A stretch of DNA of 43,539 bases from Oscillospiraceae bacterium (GCA_020024615.1 JAHHTP010000014.1:1-43539); one strand, 5' to 3'. Shown: positions 14,612 to 22,698, counted from the stretch's first letter. Program-made: numbers and translations. Notes: a model not told the origin generated them from the letters alone.

Positions 14612-15525
14612 TTTTTCTCCTTATCACTCAACCCATTGGCCTGCATATATGCTTCTCTTGCAATTCTTGCCGCTTCATCCACTGTAGCCGCATTGGCAAG
14701 ACTCCATTTTTTGCGCTCTGTACCGTCTTCCAACAGTTTGTGCATCTTGTCTCGATCATTCGCTTCCAACGCATCACAATACTGCTGCAAATGATAAATC
14801 AGACTCTGCACTTCAAACAGCAGCGGAATGCGATTCATAAAGAACAGTTCGGTCCACATATCCGCATTCAGCATTGCAACACGCGATAAATCCTTAAAAC
14901 TGCCTGCTGAAAAACCACTTTCATTGTATAATGTCGGACTCTTAACATAAGCGTTCGACAGCACATGGGCAATCTGTGAAGTAAATGCAATGGTGGCATC
15001 ATGGGTCACTGCATCAGTCACCACGACACGACCAAATCCAATCTCATACCCCAGATGCTCAATCACCGCTATCGCATCTTTATCAGTATCTTCTGTTCTG
15101 GTGATAATCAGGCTGGCATTATCGTATAAATTTTCCAATGCGTAATCAAAGCCGGAAAATTCACGCCCTGCCATCGGATGCACGCCAACAAATCGTACCT
15201 GATTTTCAGATAATGCCTTTTTTGTCTGATCCAAAATTGATTTTTTTACGCCGCAGGTATCCATCACAATGCCATTTTTGGGAAGATACTGTGCATTTTC
15301 ATTTAAAAACTGAATGGTAAGCTCTGGATGATAACCCAAGATCACCAGATCACATTCCGCTAAATCCGTAAGCTGTGCCTCTTTGGAAATCGCACCACAA
15401 GCCAAAGCTTTTTCAATCACATCTTTACTGCGATTCATTCCCCAAACGGTATGCTCTGTTTTGGCAGAAATCGCCTTGCAAAACGAACCACCAATTAAAC
15501 CCAAACCCACTACTGCAATCTTCAT
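14608..15525 (-). CDS. tyrA: prephenate dehydrogenase
   Basis: A 305-residue NAD(P)-dependent prephenate dehydrogenase that makes 4-hydroxyphenylpyruvate on the route to tyrosine. The N-terminal Rossmann motif is VGLGLIGGSF. The catalytic and substrate region contains GVHPMAGREFSGF, VVTDAVTHDATIAFTSQIAHVLS and SAGSFKDLSRVA. No ACT domain is fused at the C-terminus, in contrast to many Bacillus TyrA proteins. An upstream in-frame extension to 15672 lies over the promoter and the tmcAL 3' end and is rejected. MKIAVVGLG at 15525 has GAGG upstream. It has its own consensus promoter (15583-15611) just after tmcAL and is coupled to exoA by a 4-nt overlap. Confidence 0.95.
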   Translation of the reverse strand: MKIAVVGLGLIGGSFCKAISAKTEHTVWGMNRSKDVIEKALACGAISKEAQLTDLAECDLVILGYHPELTIQFLNENAQYLPKNGIVMDTCGVKKSILDQTKKALSENQVRFVGVHPMAGREFSGFDYALENLYDNASLIITRTEDTDKDAIAVIEHLGYEIGFGRVVVTDAVTHDATIAFTSQIAHVLSNAYVKSPTLYNESGFSAGSFKDLSRVAMLNADMWTELFFMNRIPLLFEVQSLIYHLQQYCDALEANDRDKMHKLLEDGTERKKWSLANAATVDEAARIAREAYMQANGLSDKEKK

Positions 15526-15582
15526 TGATAAACAACCTCTTTCACTTTTCCGTTTTTTAGCTTTCACACTTTCTTGCATAAA

Positions 15583-15611
15583 AGTATATATCAAAATCCA
15601 AAAATTGTCAA
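15583..15611 (-). promoter_or_regulatory. promoter of tyrA-exoA
   Basis: On the minus strand, -35 TTGACA (15611-15606), a 17-bp spacer and -10 TATACT (15588-15583). It starts 13 bp after the tmcAL stop codon and rules out translation from the longer in-frame ATG at 15672. Confidence 0.8.
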
Positions 15612-15623
15612 GACGATAAATTC

Positions 15624-16778
15624 TCATCGTTTTACTCGGTATAAATCCATCTTTTCGCCCTGCGTACAGCATAACGAAAATAAATCCGATGCACGCTGCT
15701 CAATCGCAGCAATATCTGGTGCAGCTTTTGCAAAATCTGCAAATTTCGGTGTTACAATTTGCGATATACCTTGCTCCTTGTGATATTTTCTCGCATTCGC
15801 CAAAATTTCGTATCCATGCTCATTTGCCCCAAACACCCAGATGCCAGGGACCGGCTGCTGCTGCATCTCGCCGGTAATTCCAAGTGCTGCACTCCATAGT
15901 ATTCGTCGCAGCAAGGACAGCGGGTAGCGTTTGGATTTGCAATTTTGCAAAATTTCTTCCGCTGACATCGCCTGTCCTGCCACACGATACAGAGAATTCC
16001 ACAAACCCTCACTCACACCAGCAGTCTGCTTCCAGTCAGACAGTGACCTGCATTTTAGCAATGCCGTTAACACACAGTTGGTTAACTGAGTATCTGGCGT
16101 TTTTCCTGCCTGTTTTAATCGCGTATATTCTTCTGCCATCGGCAAATATTCTGTCCATGCTTGCTGGTTGGTACGCAAAAACGACGCACTGGCAAACCCA
16201 TTCTTTGGCTTCAGCGCATCATGTGATACCCCTGTACGCTGTACCACAAGTGGTTGCATTGGATAGGAAAGCTTCTCATTTTCTTCCAAATATCCCAAAG
16301 CCAACGCCGTATTGGCATCATTCAAAGCTTCTGCATTGCCAAATAGCTGCTCCACTGTCAACGCCCGAGCCCTTGCAAAATGGATTCCTTTATGGATATT
16401 TTCTGCAAACAACGGCGAAGACAACGCTTTTCTACACTGATCTTTCAGTTTCATCAATGCCTCTGTTGGTGTTTCACATCCAAAAGAAATCGTATCGCAT
16501 CCAAGTAGCGACAAAGACTGCACACCCGCCCGGCAAAAAGATGCCGCGCCGGACATGGCGTAAACAACTGGAAGTGCTGCCACCAAATCTGCTCCGTTTT
16601 CCAATGCGGCTTTTGCACGCGTAAAAAAATCAAATGCCGCCATCTCGCCTCGCTGCACAAAAGAGGTACTCATCACCACCGCAATATGCGTTACCCCCAT
16701 CTGCCTTGCCTGTTCGATATGATAACGATGCCCGGTGTGAAAGGGATTATATTCTGCTATAATTCCGCATACCTTCAT
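15624..16778 (-). CDS. tmcAL: tRNA(Met) cytidine acetate ligase
   Basis: A 384-residue protein of the TmcAL family (formerly YlbM). In Bacillus, TmcAL activates acetate with ATP and forms N4-acetylcytidine at the wobble base of elongator tRNA-Met. The nucleotidyltransferase start MKVCGIIAEYNPFHTGHRYHI carries the HxGH-type motif. VVMSTSFVQRGE and the later ALPVVYAMSGAASFC are also typical. The ATG at 16778 has AGGAG at 8-nt spacing and starts the conserved domain. A 16-residue in-frame extension upstream lacks support. It is divergent from ackA across ~190 bp. In many Clostridia this gene lies close to pta/ackA, consistent with shared acetate metabolism. No pta is visible here. Confidence 0.93.
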   Translation of the reverse strand: MKVCGIIAEYNPFHTGHRYHIEQARQMGVTHIAVVMSTSFVQRGEMAAFDFFTRAKAALENGADLVAALPVVYAMSGAASFCRAGVQSLSLLGCDTISFGCETPTEALMKLKDQCRKALSSPLFAENIHKGIHFARARALTVEQLFGNAEALNDANTALALGYLEENEKLSYPMQPLVVQRTGVSHDALKPKNGFASASFLRTNQQAWTEYLPMAEEYTRLKQAGKTPDTQLTNCVLTALLKCRSLSDWKQTAGVSEGLWNSLYRVAGQAMSAEEILQNCKSKRYPLSLLRRILWSAALGITGEMQQQPVPGIWVFGANEHGYEILANARKYHKEQGISQIVTPKFADFAKAAPDIAAIEQRASDLFSLCCTQGEKMDLYRVKR

Positions 16779-16845
16779 TTTTACTTCTCCTTTGCCGCTT
16801 TTATGATAAAAGCCCTGTAAAACCATATGATTTTTTAAAAAACAC

Positions 16846-16877
16846 TTGCATTTTTCTTTATATTGTTATATTATAAT
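16846..16877 (+). promoter_or_regulatory. possible promoter of ackA
   Basis: -35 TTGCAT (16846-16851) and -10 TATAAT (16872-16877), but with a 20-bp spacer; an alternative -10 TATATT (16867-16872) has 15 bp. The region is very AT-rich and the true start is uncertain. Confidence 0.3.
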
Positions 16878-16969
16878 AATGAATCACTTTTGTCAAGAGT
16901 GAAACTGCGGCTTGTTTGACAACTGCAAATTGCCGCAGCAATTTTATGAATGGAAAGGACAAACTCCCC

Positions 16970-18175
16970 ATGAAAATTCTTGTTATCAATGCTGGCAGCT
17001 CCTCCTTAAAATATCAGTTGATTGATATGACAGATGAAAGCGTTATCTGTAAAGGTAATTGCGAGCGTATCGGCGATGCAGAAAACAGCCTGGTTTCTTA
17101 CAAAACCGCAGACCACAAAATCGAAAAATTAGTTCCAATGCCGACCCATACCGAGGCATTTGAAACCATCATCGATTTAATGACCAACAGCGAATACAAA
17201 GTAATCAATGATCTGTCCGAAATCTCTGCAACTGGTCATCGTATCGTGCAGGGCGGCGATATCTTCTCCGAATCTGTTCTGGTTACCGATAAGGTTATCG
17301 ACCAGATCGAAGGCTTATCTGAGCTGGCTCCGCTGCATAACCCAGCGCATGTAAAAGCACTGCGTGCATGCAAAAAAGTATTCGGTGATAATGTTCCGAT
17401 GGTTGTTGTATTTGATACCGCTTTCCATCAGACCATGCCGCAGAAAGCTTATATGTACGGTCTGCCAATGGAATATTCCGAGAAATATAATCTGCGTAAA
17501 TACGGTTTCCACGGTACTTCCCATCGTTATGTATCTGCAAGAGTTGCAGAACTGATTGGTAAACCGGCTTCTGAATTAAAAACCATCACCTGTCATTTGG
17601 GCAATGGTTCCTCTATTTCGGCGGTTAAATACGGAAAATGTATTGATACCACCATGGGCTTCACTCCGTTGGATGGCCTGTTAATGGGTACTCGTTCTGG
17701 TGCAATCGACCCGTCGGCTGTCTTATACTTAATGGACAAAGAAAACATGACTCCGACCGAAATGAGCAATCTGTTAAACAAAAAATCCGGTTATTTAGGC
17801 GTTACCCGTGGCCTGACCAGTGATGACCGTGATCTGCGTGCTTTAGCATTGGAAGGTAACCAGGACGCTGCTTTAGCAGGTGATATGCAGCGCTACGAAG
17901 TAAAAAAATACATCGGTTCCTTTGCAGCTGCAATGGGCGGTGTTGATGTTGTCCTGTTCACCGGCGGTATCGGCGAGAACTCCACTTTAACCCGTGAAGT
18001 TGCATGTAAAGGCTTAGAGTTCATGGGCATAAAACTGGATAAAGAATTAAACGAGAAATTAAACCGCGGCGAGGGCAAAATCTCTGCTGCTGACAGTAAA
18101 GTTCAGGTTTGGATTGTTCCGACCAACGAAGAACTGTTAATTGCTCGTGATACCAGAGATATCGTAAACAAATAA
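16970..18175 (+). CDS. ackA: acetate kinase
   Basis: A 401-residue kinase of the ASKHA fold that makes ATP and acetate from acetyl phosphate, the final energy-yielding step of acetate fermentation. Signatures are VINAGSSSLKYQL at the N-terminus, HRIVQGG, FDTAFHQTMP, RKYGFHGTSHRYV, THLGNGSS-like ITCHLGNGSSIS, and FTGGIGENS. The length is standard. AAAGGA lies 10 nt before the ATG at 16970. A longer in-frame TTG start (16916) adds 18 residues unlike the family and is rejected. Codon use is strongly biased, as expected of a highly expressed gene. A strong terminator follows. Phosphotransacetylase is not in this window. Confidence 0.98.
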   Translation: MKILVINAGSSSLKYQLIDMTDESVICKGNCERIGDAENSLVSYKTADHKIEKLVPMPTHTEAFETIIDLMTNSEYKVINDLSEISATGHRIVQGGDIFSESVLVTDKVIDQIEGLSELAPLHNPAHVKALRACKKVFGDNVPMVVVFDTAFHQTMPQKAYMYGLPMEYSEKYNLRKYGFHGTSHRYVSARVAELIGKPASELKTITCHLGNGSSISAVKYGKCIDTTMGFTPLDGLLMGTRSGAIDPSAVLYLMDKENMTPTEMSNLLNKKSGYLGVTRGLTSDDRDLRALALEGNQDAALAGDMQRYEVKKYIGSFAAAMGGVDVVLFTGGIGENSTLTREVACKGLEFMGIKLDKELNEKLNRGEGKISAADSKVQVWIVPTNEELLIARDTRDIVNK

Positions 18176-18192
18176 TCTTTCTTAAAAAATCA

Positions 18193-18229
18193 GGCCCGTC
18201 CGGCACAATGAGGCAGGGCGGGTCTTTTT
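18193..18229 (+). terminator. intrinsic terminator of ackA
   Basis: A GC-rich 9-bp stem GGCCCGTCC/GGGCGGGTC with two G-U pairs, followed by TTTTT. Confidence 0.85.
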
Positions 18230-18270
18230 CAAGTCTTTTTCCAGAAATCAATGTCTGGAAAACCATTTCT

Positions 18271-18293
18271 GATACAGCTTATTCTGCTGTATC
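18271..18293. repeat. inverted repeat spanning the stop codon of the DUF378 gene
   Basis: Perfect 8-bp arms GATACAGC (18271-18278) and GCTGTATC (18286-18293) with a 7-nt loop that holds the stop codon. A second dyad, TTCCAGA/TCTGGAA, lies at 18239-18259. Neither has a U-tract. They may shield the mRNA end or act as weak terminators in the convergent ackA/DUF378 region. Confidence 0.45.
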
Positions 18294-18485
18294 ATTTGGG
18301 CGAAACAGCATCGAAATACACCAGATGCCAGCAAGCCCGACTAACGCAAACACAATACGGGGAATGACGGCATCCTGTCCGCCAAACCAATACCCGACAA
18401 AATCAAAACCGAAGATGCCAATGCTTCCCCAGTCAAGCGCACCGACAATACCAAGTGTCAGCGCAATTTTATCCACAATGGCCAT
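18279..18485 (-). CDS. DUF378-family small membrane protein
   Basis: A 68-residue protein that begins MAIVDKIALTLGIVGALDWGSIGIFGFDFVG, with two membrane helices (about 3-26 and 43-63). This is the DUF378 (YuzA-like) pattern: a short two-helix membrane protein with a conserved GALDWG turn. AAGGAG lies 7 nt before the ATG at 18485. A longer frame upstream (to 18680) overlaps the start of the divergent NERD gene and has no family similarity, so it is rejected. The family's function is not known. It converges on ackA. Confidence 0.88.
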   Translation of the reverse strand: MAIVDKIALTLGIVGALDWGSIGIFGFDFVGYWFGGQDAVIPRIVFALVGLAGIWCISMLFRPNDTAE

Positions 18486-18584
18486 TATGCATACTCCTTT
18501 CAGATATTCGGCATCAGATATGCATCCATGCCTTGTGGTTAGTTTTTGCATCTTTTCATTTATTATACAAAAAAGGAGGTTCTT

Positions 18585-19259
18585 ATGGAATTTATTCTCA
18601 ACTACTGGTACTACTTTGTCATCGCCATTATTGTAATCGCAGTCATTATCTTTGCGTTTCAGCTTCCAAAAATCTGTCAAAAAAGCAAACTTGCAAAACA
18701 GGGGCGCGCTGGCGAAACAGATGTCGCTGCTATCTTAAAAGGCTTTGCCTTTAAAAACAGTTATAAAGTCATCAATGACATCACCATCCCGTTGTATGAC
18801 ACCTGCACCCAGATCGACCATATCTTAATTGGTACATTCGGTCTGCTGGTTGTTGAAACCAAAAGCCATAAAGGTGATATTTACGCCAATCCAAACGACA
18901 AAGAATGGATTCAGATCATCGGTGGAAAAAAAGAACGCATGTACAATCCGCTGATGCAGAATAAAACCCATGTAGATGCTCTGCGCTATCAGTTGCAGAA
19001 AAACAAAGTCTACAAGGTTCCAATCGAATCCATTGTCGTATTCTCCAATGCACATAAGAAAAATCTTTACTTGGAAAAAGGCCATCCGGTTATTGATCTT
19101 CGTTCTCTTAAACACTACTTAAATAACAATGAGCGTTTCATCCAGGATAAAAATGTCGATGTTCAGCAATTATACGATTTCTTAAAATCTATCGAGGTCA
19201 CCGACAAAAAGATCATTAAAGAACATAATAAATATGTTTCTGCGAAACAGAATAAATAA
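18585..19259 (+). CDS. membrane-anchored NERD-domain protein
   Basis: A 224-residue protein with one N-terminal transmembrane helix (about 7-27) and a NERD (nuclease-related) domain at about 38-150. The restriction-endonuclease-like core is seen as GRAGETDV (E44), TQIDHILIGTFGLLVVETK (D78, E91, K93) and IVVFSN. These residues match the acidic/ExK pattern of nuclease folds, so activity is possible but unproven for the family. The C-terminal 70 residues are charged and helical. AAAAGGAGG sits 5 nt before the ATG at 18585, so an upstream start at 18546 is rejected. It is a single-gene unit divergent from DUF378. Confidence 0.88.
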   Translation: MEFILNYWYYFVIAIIVIAVIIFAFQLPKICQKSKLAKQGRAGETDVAAILKGFAFKNSYKVINDITIPLYDTCTQIDHILIGTFGLLVVETKSHKGDIYANPNDKEWIQIIGGKKERMYNPLMQNKTHVDALRYQLQKNKVYKVPIESIVVFSNAHKKNLYLEKGHPVIDLRSLKHYLNNNERFIQDKNVDVQQLYDFLKSIEVTDKKIIKEHNKYVSAKQNK

Positions 19260-19264
19260 TAATA

Positions 19265-19305
19265 AAGGCTGTCCGCTATCCTAAACAGGAAAGTGAACAG
19301 CTTTT
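19265..19305 (+). terminator. intrinsic terminator after the NERD gene
   Basis: The stem AAGGCTGTCCGCT pairs with AGTGAACAGCTTT through G-U and one mismatch, followed by a run of T. Confidence 0.7.
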
Positions 19306-19315
19306 TTGTTTATGG

Positions 19316-19822
19316 TTATTCTACCAGATACCCTTTACTTCGTAGAGCTTTTACAATTTCATTTAATGTTTCTTCATCCTGTGCCACAATCATATGATAA
19401 TGATAACCCGATGTTACATTCATCAGTGGAACCGATTTGCCAGAACGAATATGCTCCATAAAAAATTCAATATCATCTTCGTTGTGAATGGAAAGCTTAG
19501 CAGATAACTCCCCATAAATTCGGTGACGAACCATAACATCTTCTACACCGCCACCTAACGATACAATCAGACGCAGTTCATCCTCTGTCTGCTCATTAGA
19601 ATGGAAGAATTTATACACACCAAAAGCAGCCTGCTGCTTCTGATATACATACCCCTCCGATGTTGAAAGAATTGGCACGCCGGATGCTTTGAGTGCAGCT
19701 ATATCACCCACAATTACCTGACGGCTGATTCCGTATTTCTCTGCCAGATATCGTCCGGTCAGTGGTTCTCTACTGTGTTTTAATTGTCTGACAATCTGCT
19801 CTCTGCGTGCAGTCGGCTTCAT
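19316..19822 (-). CDS. niaR: niacin-responsive transcriptional repressor (HTH_11 + 3H domain)
   Basis: A 168-residue regulator. The N-terminal winged helix (about 5-60, LAEKYGISRQVIVGDIAALK) is followed by a 3H domain (about 70-166). H74, E82, H141 and H143 have the same relative spacing as the metal-binding residues I recall from the Thermotoga NiaR structure (H79, E87, H146, H148). H100 is the third conserved region. NiaR represses NAD precursor uptake and synthesis genes when niacin is available. No niacin or NAD gene is next to it here, so its targets must lie elsewhere. It has its own promoter (19857-19885) and a GGGGTG ribosome site. The upstream gene on this strand is a MATE exporter. 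Confidence 0.92.
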   Translation of the reverse strand: MKPTARREQIVRQLKHSREPLTGRYLAEKYGISRQVIVGDIAALKASGVPILSTSEGYVYQKQQAAFGVYKFFHSNEQTEDELRLIVSLGGGVEDVMVRHRIYGELSAKLSIHNEDDIEFFMEHIRSGKSVPLMNVTSGYHYHMIVAQDEETLNEIVKALRSKGYLVE

Positions 19823-19856
19823 TTTATCACCCCAACTTTATTATATTGCTGTTTCT

Positions 19857-19885
19857 ATTATATAACGGGTCTGTTTCTTAGTCAA
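19857..19885 (-). promoter_or_regulatory. promoter of niaR
   Basis: On the minus strand, -35 TTGACT (19885-19880), a 17-bp spacer and -10 TATAAT (19862-19857). It lies between the MATE stop codon and niaR. Confidence 0.75.
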
Positions 19886-19892
19886 GCATAAG

Positions 19893-21305
19893 TTACCGTG
19901 TTGTTTCGCCAGCTATACACTTTTTCTCATGAAGCGGATTCCAGCTTCCTCTGATATATGTAATCAGGAATAATACAAAGATCAGCATATTATGTGCAAT
20001 CATGCACGCCCATGCAGAAATCAATCCCATAGACAATAGCTGCGTACAGATAAAGGTTCCTATAATCCGGACTCCCCACATACCTATAATATTATAGATA
20101 AAAGGCTGCTTGGTCTTTCCAACTCCCTGCATCAATCCCTCTATGATGATTGAAAAGCCATAGAACGGCTCCGAAACTGCCACCATGCGCAGTACCGTTG
20201 TACCAAGTGCAATAACTTCCACGCTGTCTGAGAATACTTGCATCAGCTGCGGCGCAAATAAGAATAGTAGACCGCCAGAAATAATCATCAGAAAAATTTC
20301 AATCGGAATAAACATTCGAGCAAGCTCTTTCATGCGTTTACTATCGTATGCACCGTAAGCATTTCCGGCAAGGGTAGCCGCTGCTGTCTGCATACCGAAT
20401 CCCGGAATATAGAATGCTGATTCTACTGTATTGGCAATGGTATGTGCTGCGGTAGAAATTTCACCCAACGAGTTGATCATAGATGCAAATGCAACAAATC
20501 CCAGAGAAGTGCCAAAACGCTGCAACATGTTCGGGAATGCCACCAATAGACACGGTTTTAAGATATCCATATCGGGTTTGATGGACTGCCCTTGTGGGGA
20601 TACCATTGGATGCTTCCATAGTACATATGTAATCTGAATTCCACCAATCGTAAACGCAATGGCACTTGCAGCAGCTGCACCAAGTACGCCCCACCCAGCA
20701 CCATACATGGTAAATTCCGTACCAAATATCGCAACGACTCTGCTCGGATAGATCAAAAGATAGTTTAAAATAATATTGATGATATTAACCATAATCCCAA
20801 CTTTCATCGGCGTTTTGGTATCTCCCGCCGCACGAAGCACCGTTGCGAAAATAATGCTTGCCGTTCTTGGTAACATCGGCAAATACAGAATAAAGAAATA
20901 CTGAGAAGCCAGTCTCTGTATAGACTTGTCTACCTGCATCCAAACTGGCACAAAACGCGCCAGCGACAGCGTAGCTACCGTAAAAAATGTACCAATCACA
21001 AGCACAACCAAAACAGCCTGTGTAGCTGAGCGTTTAGCGGTCTCTCTGTTTCCTGCACCGCATGCTCTTGCGATAAACGATAATAACCCGACACCAAATG
21101 CTGATATAGAAGAACTAATCAGCCAGTTTACGGTACTGGTTGCACCAACTGCTGCTGTTGCCTGCGTGCCTAAGGTACCTACCATAGCAGTATCAATGTA
21201 TTGGACTGCTGTCTGCATCAGCTGTTCCAACATGGTCGGCCATGCCAGACTTAAAATAGTGACAATCATCGCGACATTCCATTTAGAAGCTAATTTATTT
21301 TTCAT
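19893..21305 (-). CDS. MATE-family multidrug/cation exporter
   Basis: A 470-residue integral membrane protein with about twelve helices and two MatE repeats. It exports organic cations, drugs or metabolites using a Na+ or H+ gradient. Typical segments are LAWPTMLEQLMQTAVQYIDTAMVGTLG at the N-terminus and the internal repeat beginning near PCLLVAFPNMLQRFG; FYGFSIIIEGLMQGVGKTKQPF is a late signature. The promoter (21346-21374) places the transcript start near 21339. The longest frame (from 21374) is therefore impossible; the start is the ATG at 21305 or 21317. I chose 21305 because MKNKLASKW directly precedes the conserved domain, although its ribosome site (GAGAG) is weak. The substrate is unknown. 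A second MATE gene lies at 39131. Confidence 0.93.
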   Translation of the reverse strand: MKNKLASKWNVAMIVTILSLAWPTMLEQLMQTAVQYIDTAMVGTLGTQATAAVGATSTVNWLISSSISAFGVGLLSFIARACGAGNRETAKRSATQAVLVVLVIGTFFTVATLSLARFVPVWMQVDKSIQRLASQYFFILYLPMLPRTASIIFATVLRAAGDTKTPMKVGIMVNIINIILNYLLIYPSRVVAIFGTEFTMYGAGWGVLGAAAASAIAFTIGGIQITYVLWKHPMVSPQGQSIKPDMDILKPCLLVAFPNMLQRFGTSLGFVAFASMINSLGEISTAAHTIANTVESAFYIPGFGMQTAAATLAGNAYGAYDSKRMKELARMFIPIEIFLMIISGGLLFLFAPQLMQVFSDSVEVIALGTTVLRMVAVSEPFYGFSIIIEGLMQGVGKTKQPFIYNIIGMWGVRIIGTFICTQLLSMGLISAWACMIAHNMLIFVLFLITYIRGSWNPLHEKKCIAGETTR

Positions 21306-21345
21306 CTTATCTCTCATTTCTATGTTATAGGATTGTATCATTTCT

Positions 21346-21374
21346 ATTATACATGACGACGCCATACATTGCAA
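21346..21374 (-). promoter_or_regulatory. promoter of the first MATE gene; decides its start
   Basis: On the minus strand, -35 TTGCAA (21374-21369), a 17-bp spacer and -10 TATAAT (21351-21346). The in-frame ATG at 21374 falls inside the -35 box. Confidence 0.75.
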
Positions 21375-21440
21375 TCATTATAAAATATAAGACATCTATC
21401 ACAAGTTGTAAACCATTTTCTGTCATGTCTGAACCTCAAA

Positions 21441-21485
21441 AAACACAAAAGCCACAAACCCTCATAAACACTGGGCTTGTGGCTT
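21441..21485 (-). terminator. intrinsic terminator of the tRNA-Gly gene
   Basis: Read leftward, AAGCCACAAGCCC pairs with GGGTTTGTGGCTT (one G-U pair) around an 11-nt loop (hairpin 21485-21449), followed by TTGTGTTTTTT. Confidence 0.85.
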
Positions 21486-21494
21486 ATTTTATAT

Positions 21495-21568
21495 TGGAGC
21501 GAGTAACGGGAATCGAACCCGCAACCTCAGCTTGGGAAGCTGATGTTTTACCACTAAACTATACTCGC
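21495..21568 (-). tRNA. tRNA-Gly (anticodon CCC)
   Basis: A complete cloverleaf on the minus strand. The acceptor stem GCGAGTA/TACTCGC is perfect. The D arm is GTTTAGTGGTAAAAC. The anticodon stem TCAGC/GCTGA carries loop TTCCCAA, which gives anticodon CCC and reads the glycine codon GGG. The T arm is CGGGT/TCGATTC/CCG-type. The discriminator base is T and the CCA end is encoded (21497-21495). A consensus promoter (21599-21627), a 5' hairpin (21573-21594) and a terminator make it a complete single-tRNA unit. Confidence 0.97.
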
Positions 21569-21572
21569 AGAT

Positions 21573-21594
21573 ACTGTCAGGCTCGCCTGACAGT
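21573..21594 (-). promoter_or_regulatory. perfect 9-bp hairpin between the promoter and the tRNA-Gly 5' end
   Basis: ACTGTCAGG (21573-21581), loop CTCG, CCTGACAGT (21586-21594). It ends 4 nt before the mature tRNA 5' end and begins at about the predicted transcription start. It could be a structured 5' leader for RNase P processing or a DNA operator. Confidence 0.65.
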
Positions 21595-21598
21595 AATT

Positions 21599-21627
21599 AT
21601 TATACACCTATTGCATCAATAAGTCAA
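21599..21627 (-). promoter_or_regulatory. promoter of tRNA-Gly
   Basis: On the minus strand, -35 TTGACT (21627-21622), a 17-bp spacer and -10 TATAAT (21604-21599). It starts about 40 bp after the DUF4340 gene ends, with no terminator between. Confidence 0.8.
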
Positions 21628-21666
21628 GAAAAATTATGTCGAAAAACAAACACTAAAAAATTTCTG

Positions 21667-22695
21667 TTACGACATGGCAGCAATATCGGTTAAACCGGTA
21701 ACATTATTGGCTTTCACCCAGTCACCGATTGCAGGATCCACCGTATACAGCATCTTATAGCCATCTACCAGAATATAATACTCGCCTTCCTCATTGACAT
21801 TTCCCAGCATAAATGTAATGCTGTCGGACTTGGCATCCGCTTCTGAAGTAGAATTTGCAGCCTCAGACGCCACCGTATAATCAACGGTGATGGAAACCCA
21901 CGGATCATCCAGACCAAATTCTGATAAATCCGCTTTTCCAGTTTCATAGCTGACGCAACGCTTAAAGGACAGCGTTTTGAGAGCCGAAACCAGTTCCTCA
22001 CACAGCTTGGTATTTGCACTGTACTTGATTCCCTCGTCGTCACGCAGTACCCAAGGAATGACATCATCTTTTCCCATGTAGCTCAAACGATAATCTTCGT
22101 TTGCTTCCACCTTAATGGAATTGATACTGCTTAAATCCGGAAGCTGCTCAAACTGTACCAGCTGATCCATGGTGTAAGAAAAGGCTTTAACTGCCTGCTC
22201 CTTTACCAGATATACATCCGAATTCGGTTCAAAAATGCTTCCCTGCGAATACTGCATATAATACTCGCCCGATACGCTGTTCTGATCGCCAAAGACAAAG
22301 GACAGTTCCCCACCAGTATCGGTCATAATGGATACTGATAAAGCTGGCTTATCCAATCCGTACTCTGCCAGATTGGTAACATCAGTCAATTTTCTGGTTG
22401 CAGTCATACTGGCAATTTCGGATGACATGCTAGACGGATAATTCTGCGCTACCGGGAATTTCAGATTGGTTTCATCATACCACACATCATCGGTTTTGGT
22501 CAGGGAGAATTCTTTTCCAGTATAATTCCAGCGCATCAAGGCAACGCTTTTCGCACCAAAATCAGTAATGGTGATATCACTGCTGGAAGAAGTATCCGCT
22601 TCATCCTCTTTTGTAACTGAGGCAATGATGCCATAACCTGCAACACAGACAAGCATGATTCCGATTAAAATCCATAATTTTATATTTCGCTTCAT
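21667..22695 (-). CDS. DUF4340-domain protein of a Gld-type ABC operon
   Basis: A 342-residue protein with an N-terminal membrane anchor (about 6-27; MKRNIKLWILIGIMLVCVAGYGI) and an extracytoplasmic DUF4340 domain (about 60-340). Two similar blocks are visible: a YxLTKTDDVW-type segment near residue 65 and LTDVTNLAEYGLDKPALSVSI, echoed later by ADLSEFGLDDPWVSITV. It follows the GldG-like gene by 3 nt and is the last gene of a four-gene operon with ABC permease and ATPase genes. DUF4340 proteins regularly accompany such transporters. Their role is unknown; substrate handling or assembly at the outer membrane face is a guess. No terminator is visible after its stop codon. Confidence 0.88.
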   Translation of the reverse strand: MKRNIKLWILIGIMLVCVAGYGIIASVTKEDEADTSSSSDITITDFGAKSVALMRWNYTGKEFSLTKTDDVWYDETNLKFPVAQNYPSSMSSEIASMTATRKLTDVTNLAEYGLDKPALSVSIMTDTGGELSFVFGDQNSVSGEYYMQYSQGSIFEPNSDVYLVKEQAVKAFSYTMDQLVQFEQLPDLSSINSIKVEANEDYRLSYMGKDDVIPWVLRDDEGIKYSANTKLCEELVSALKTLSFKRCVSYETGKADLSEFGLDDPWVSITVDYTVASEAANSTSEADAKSDSITFMLGNVNEEGEYYILVDGYKMLYTVDPAIGDWVKANNVTGLTDIAAMS

Positions 22696-22698
22696 CCG

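Noticed and set aside
21353..21622. Rightward frame containing GIEPATSAWEADVLPLNYTR
   Set aside because: This peptide is the antisense translation of the tRNA-Gly gene, a well-known false protein in annotated genomes. The tRNA cloverleaf explains the DNA fully.
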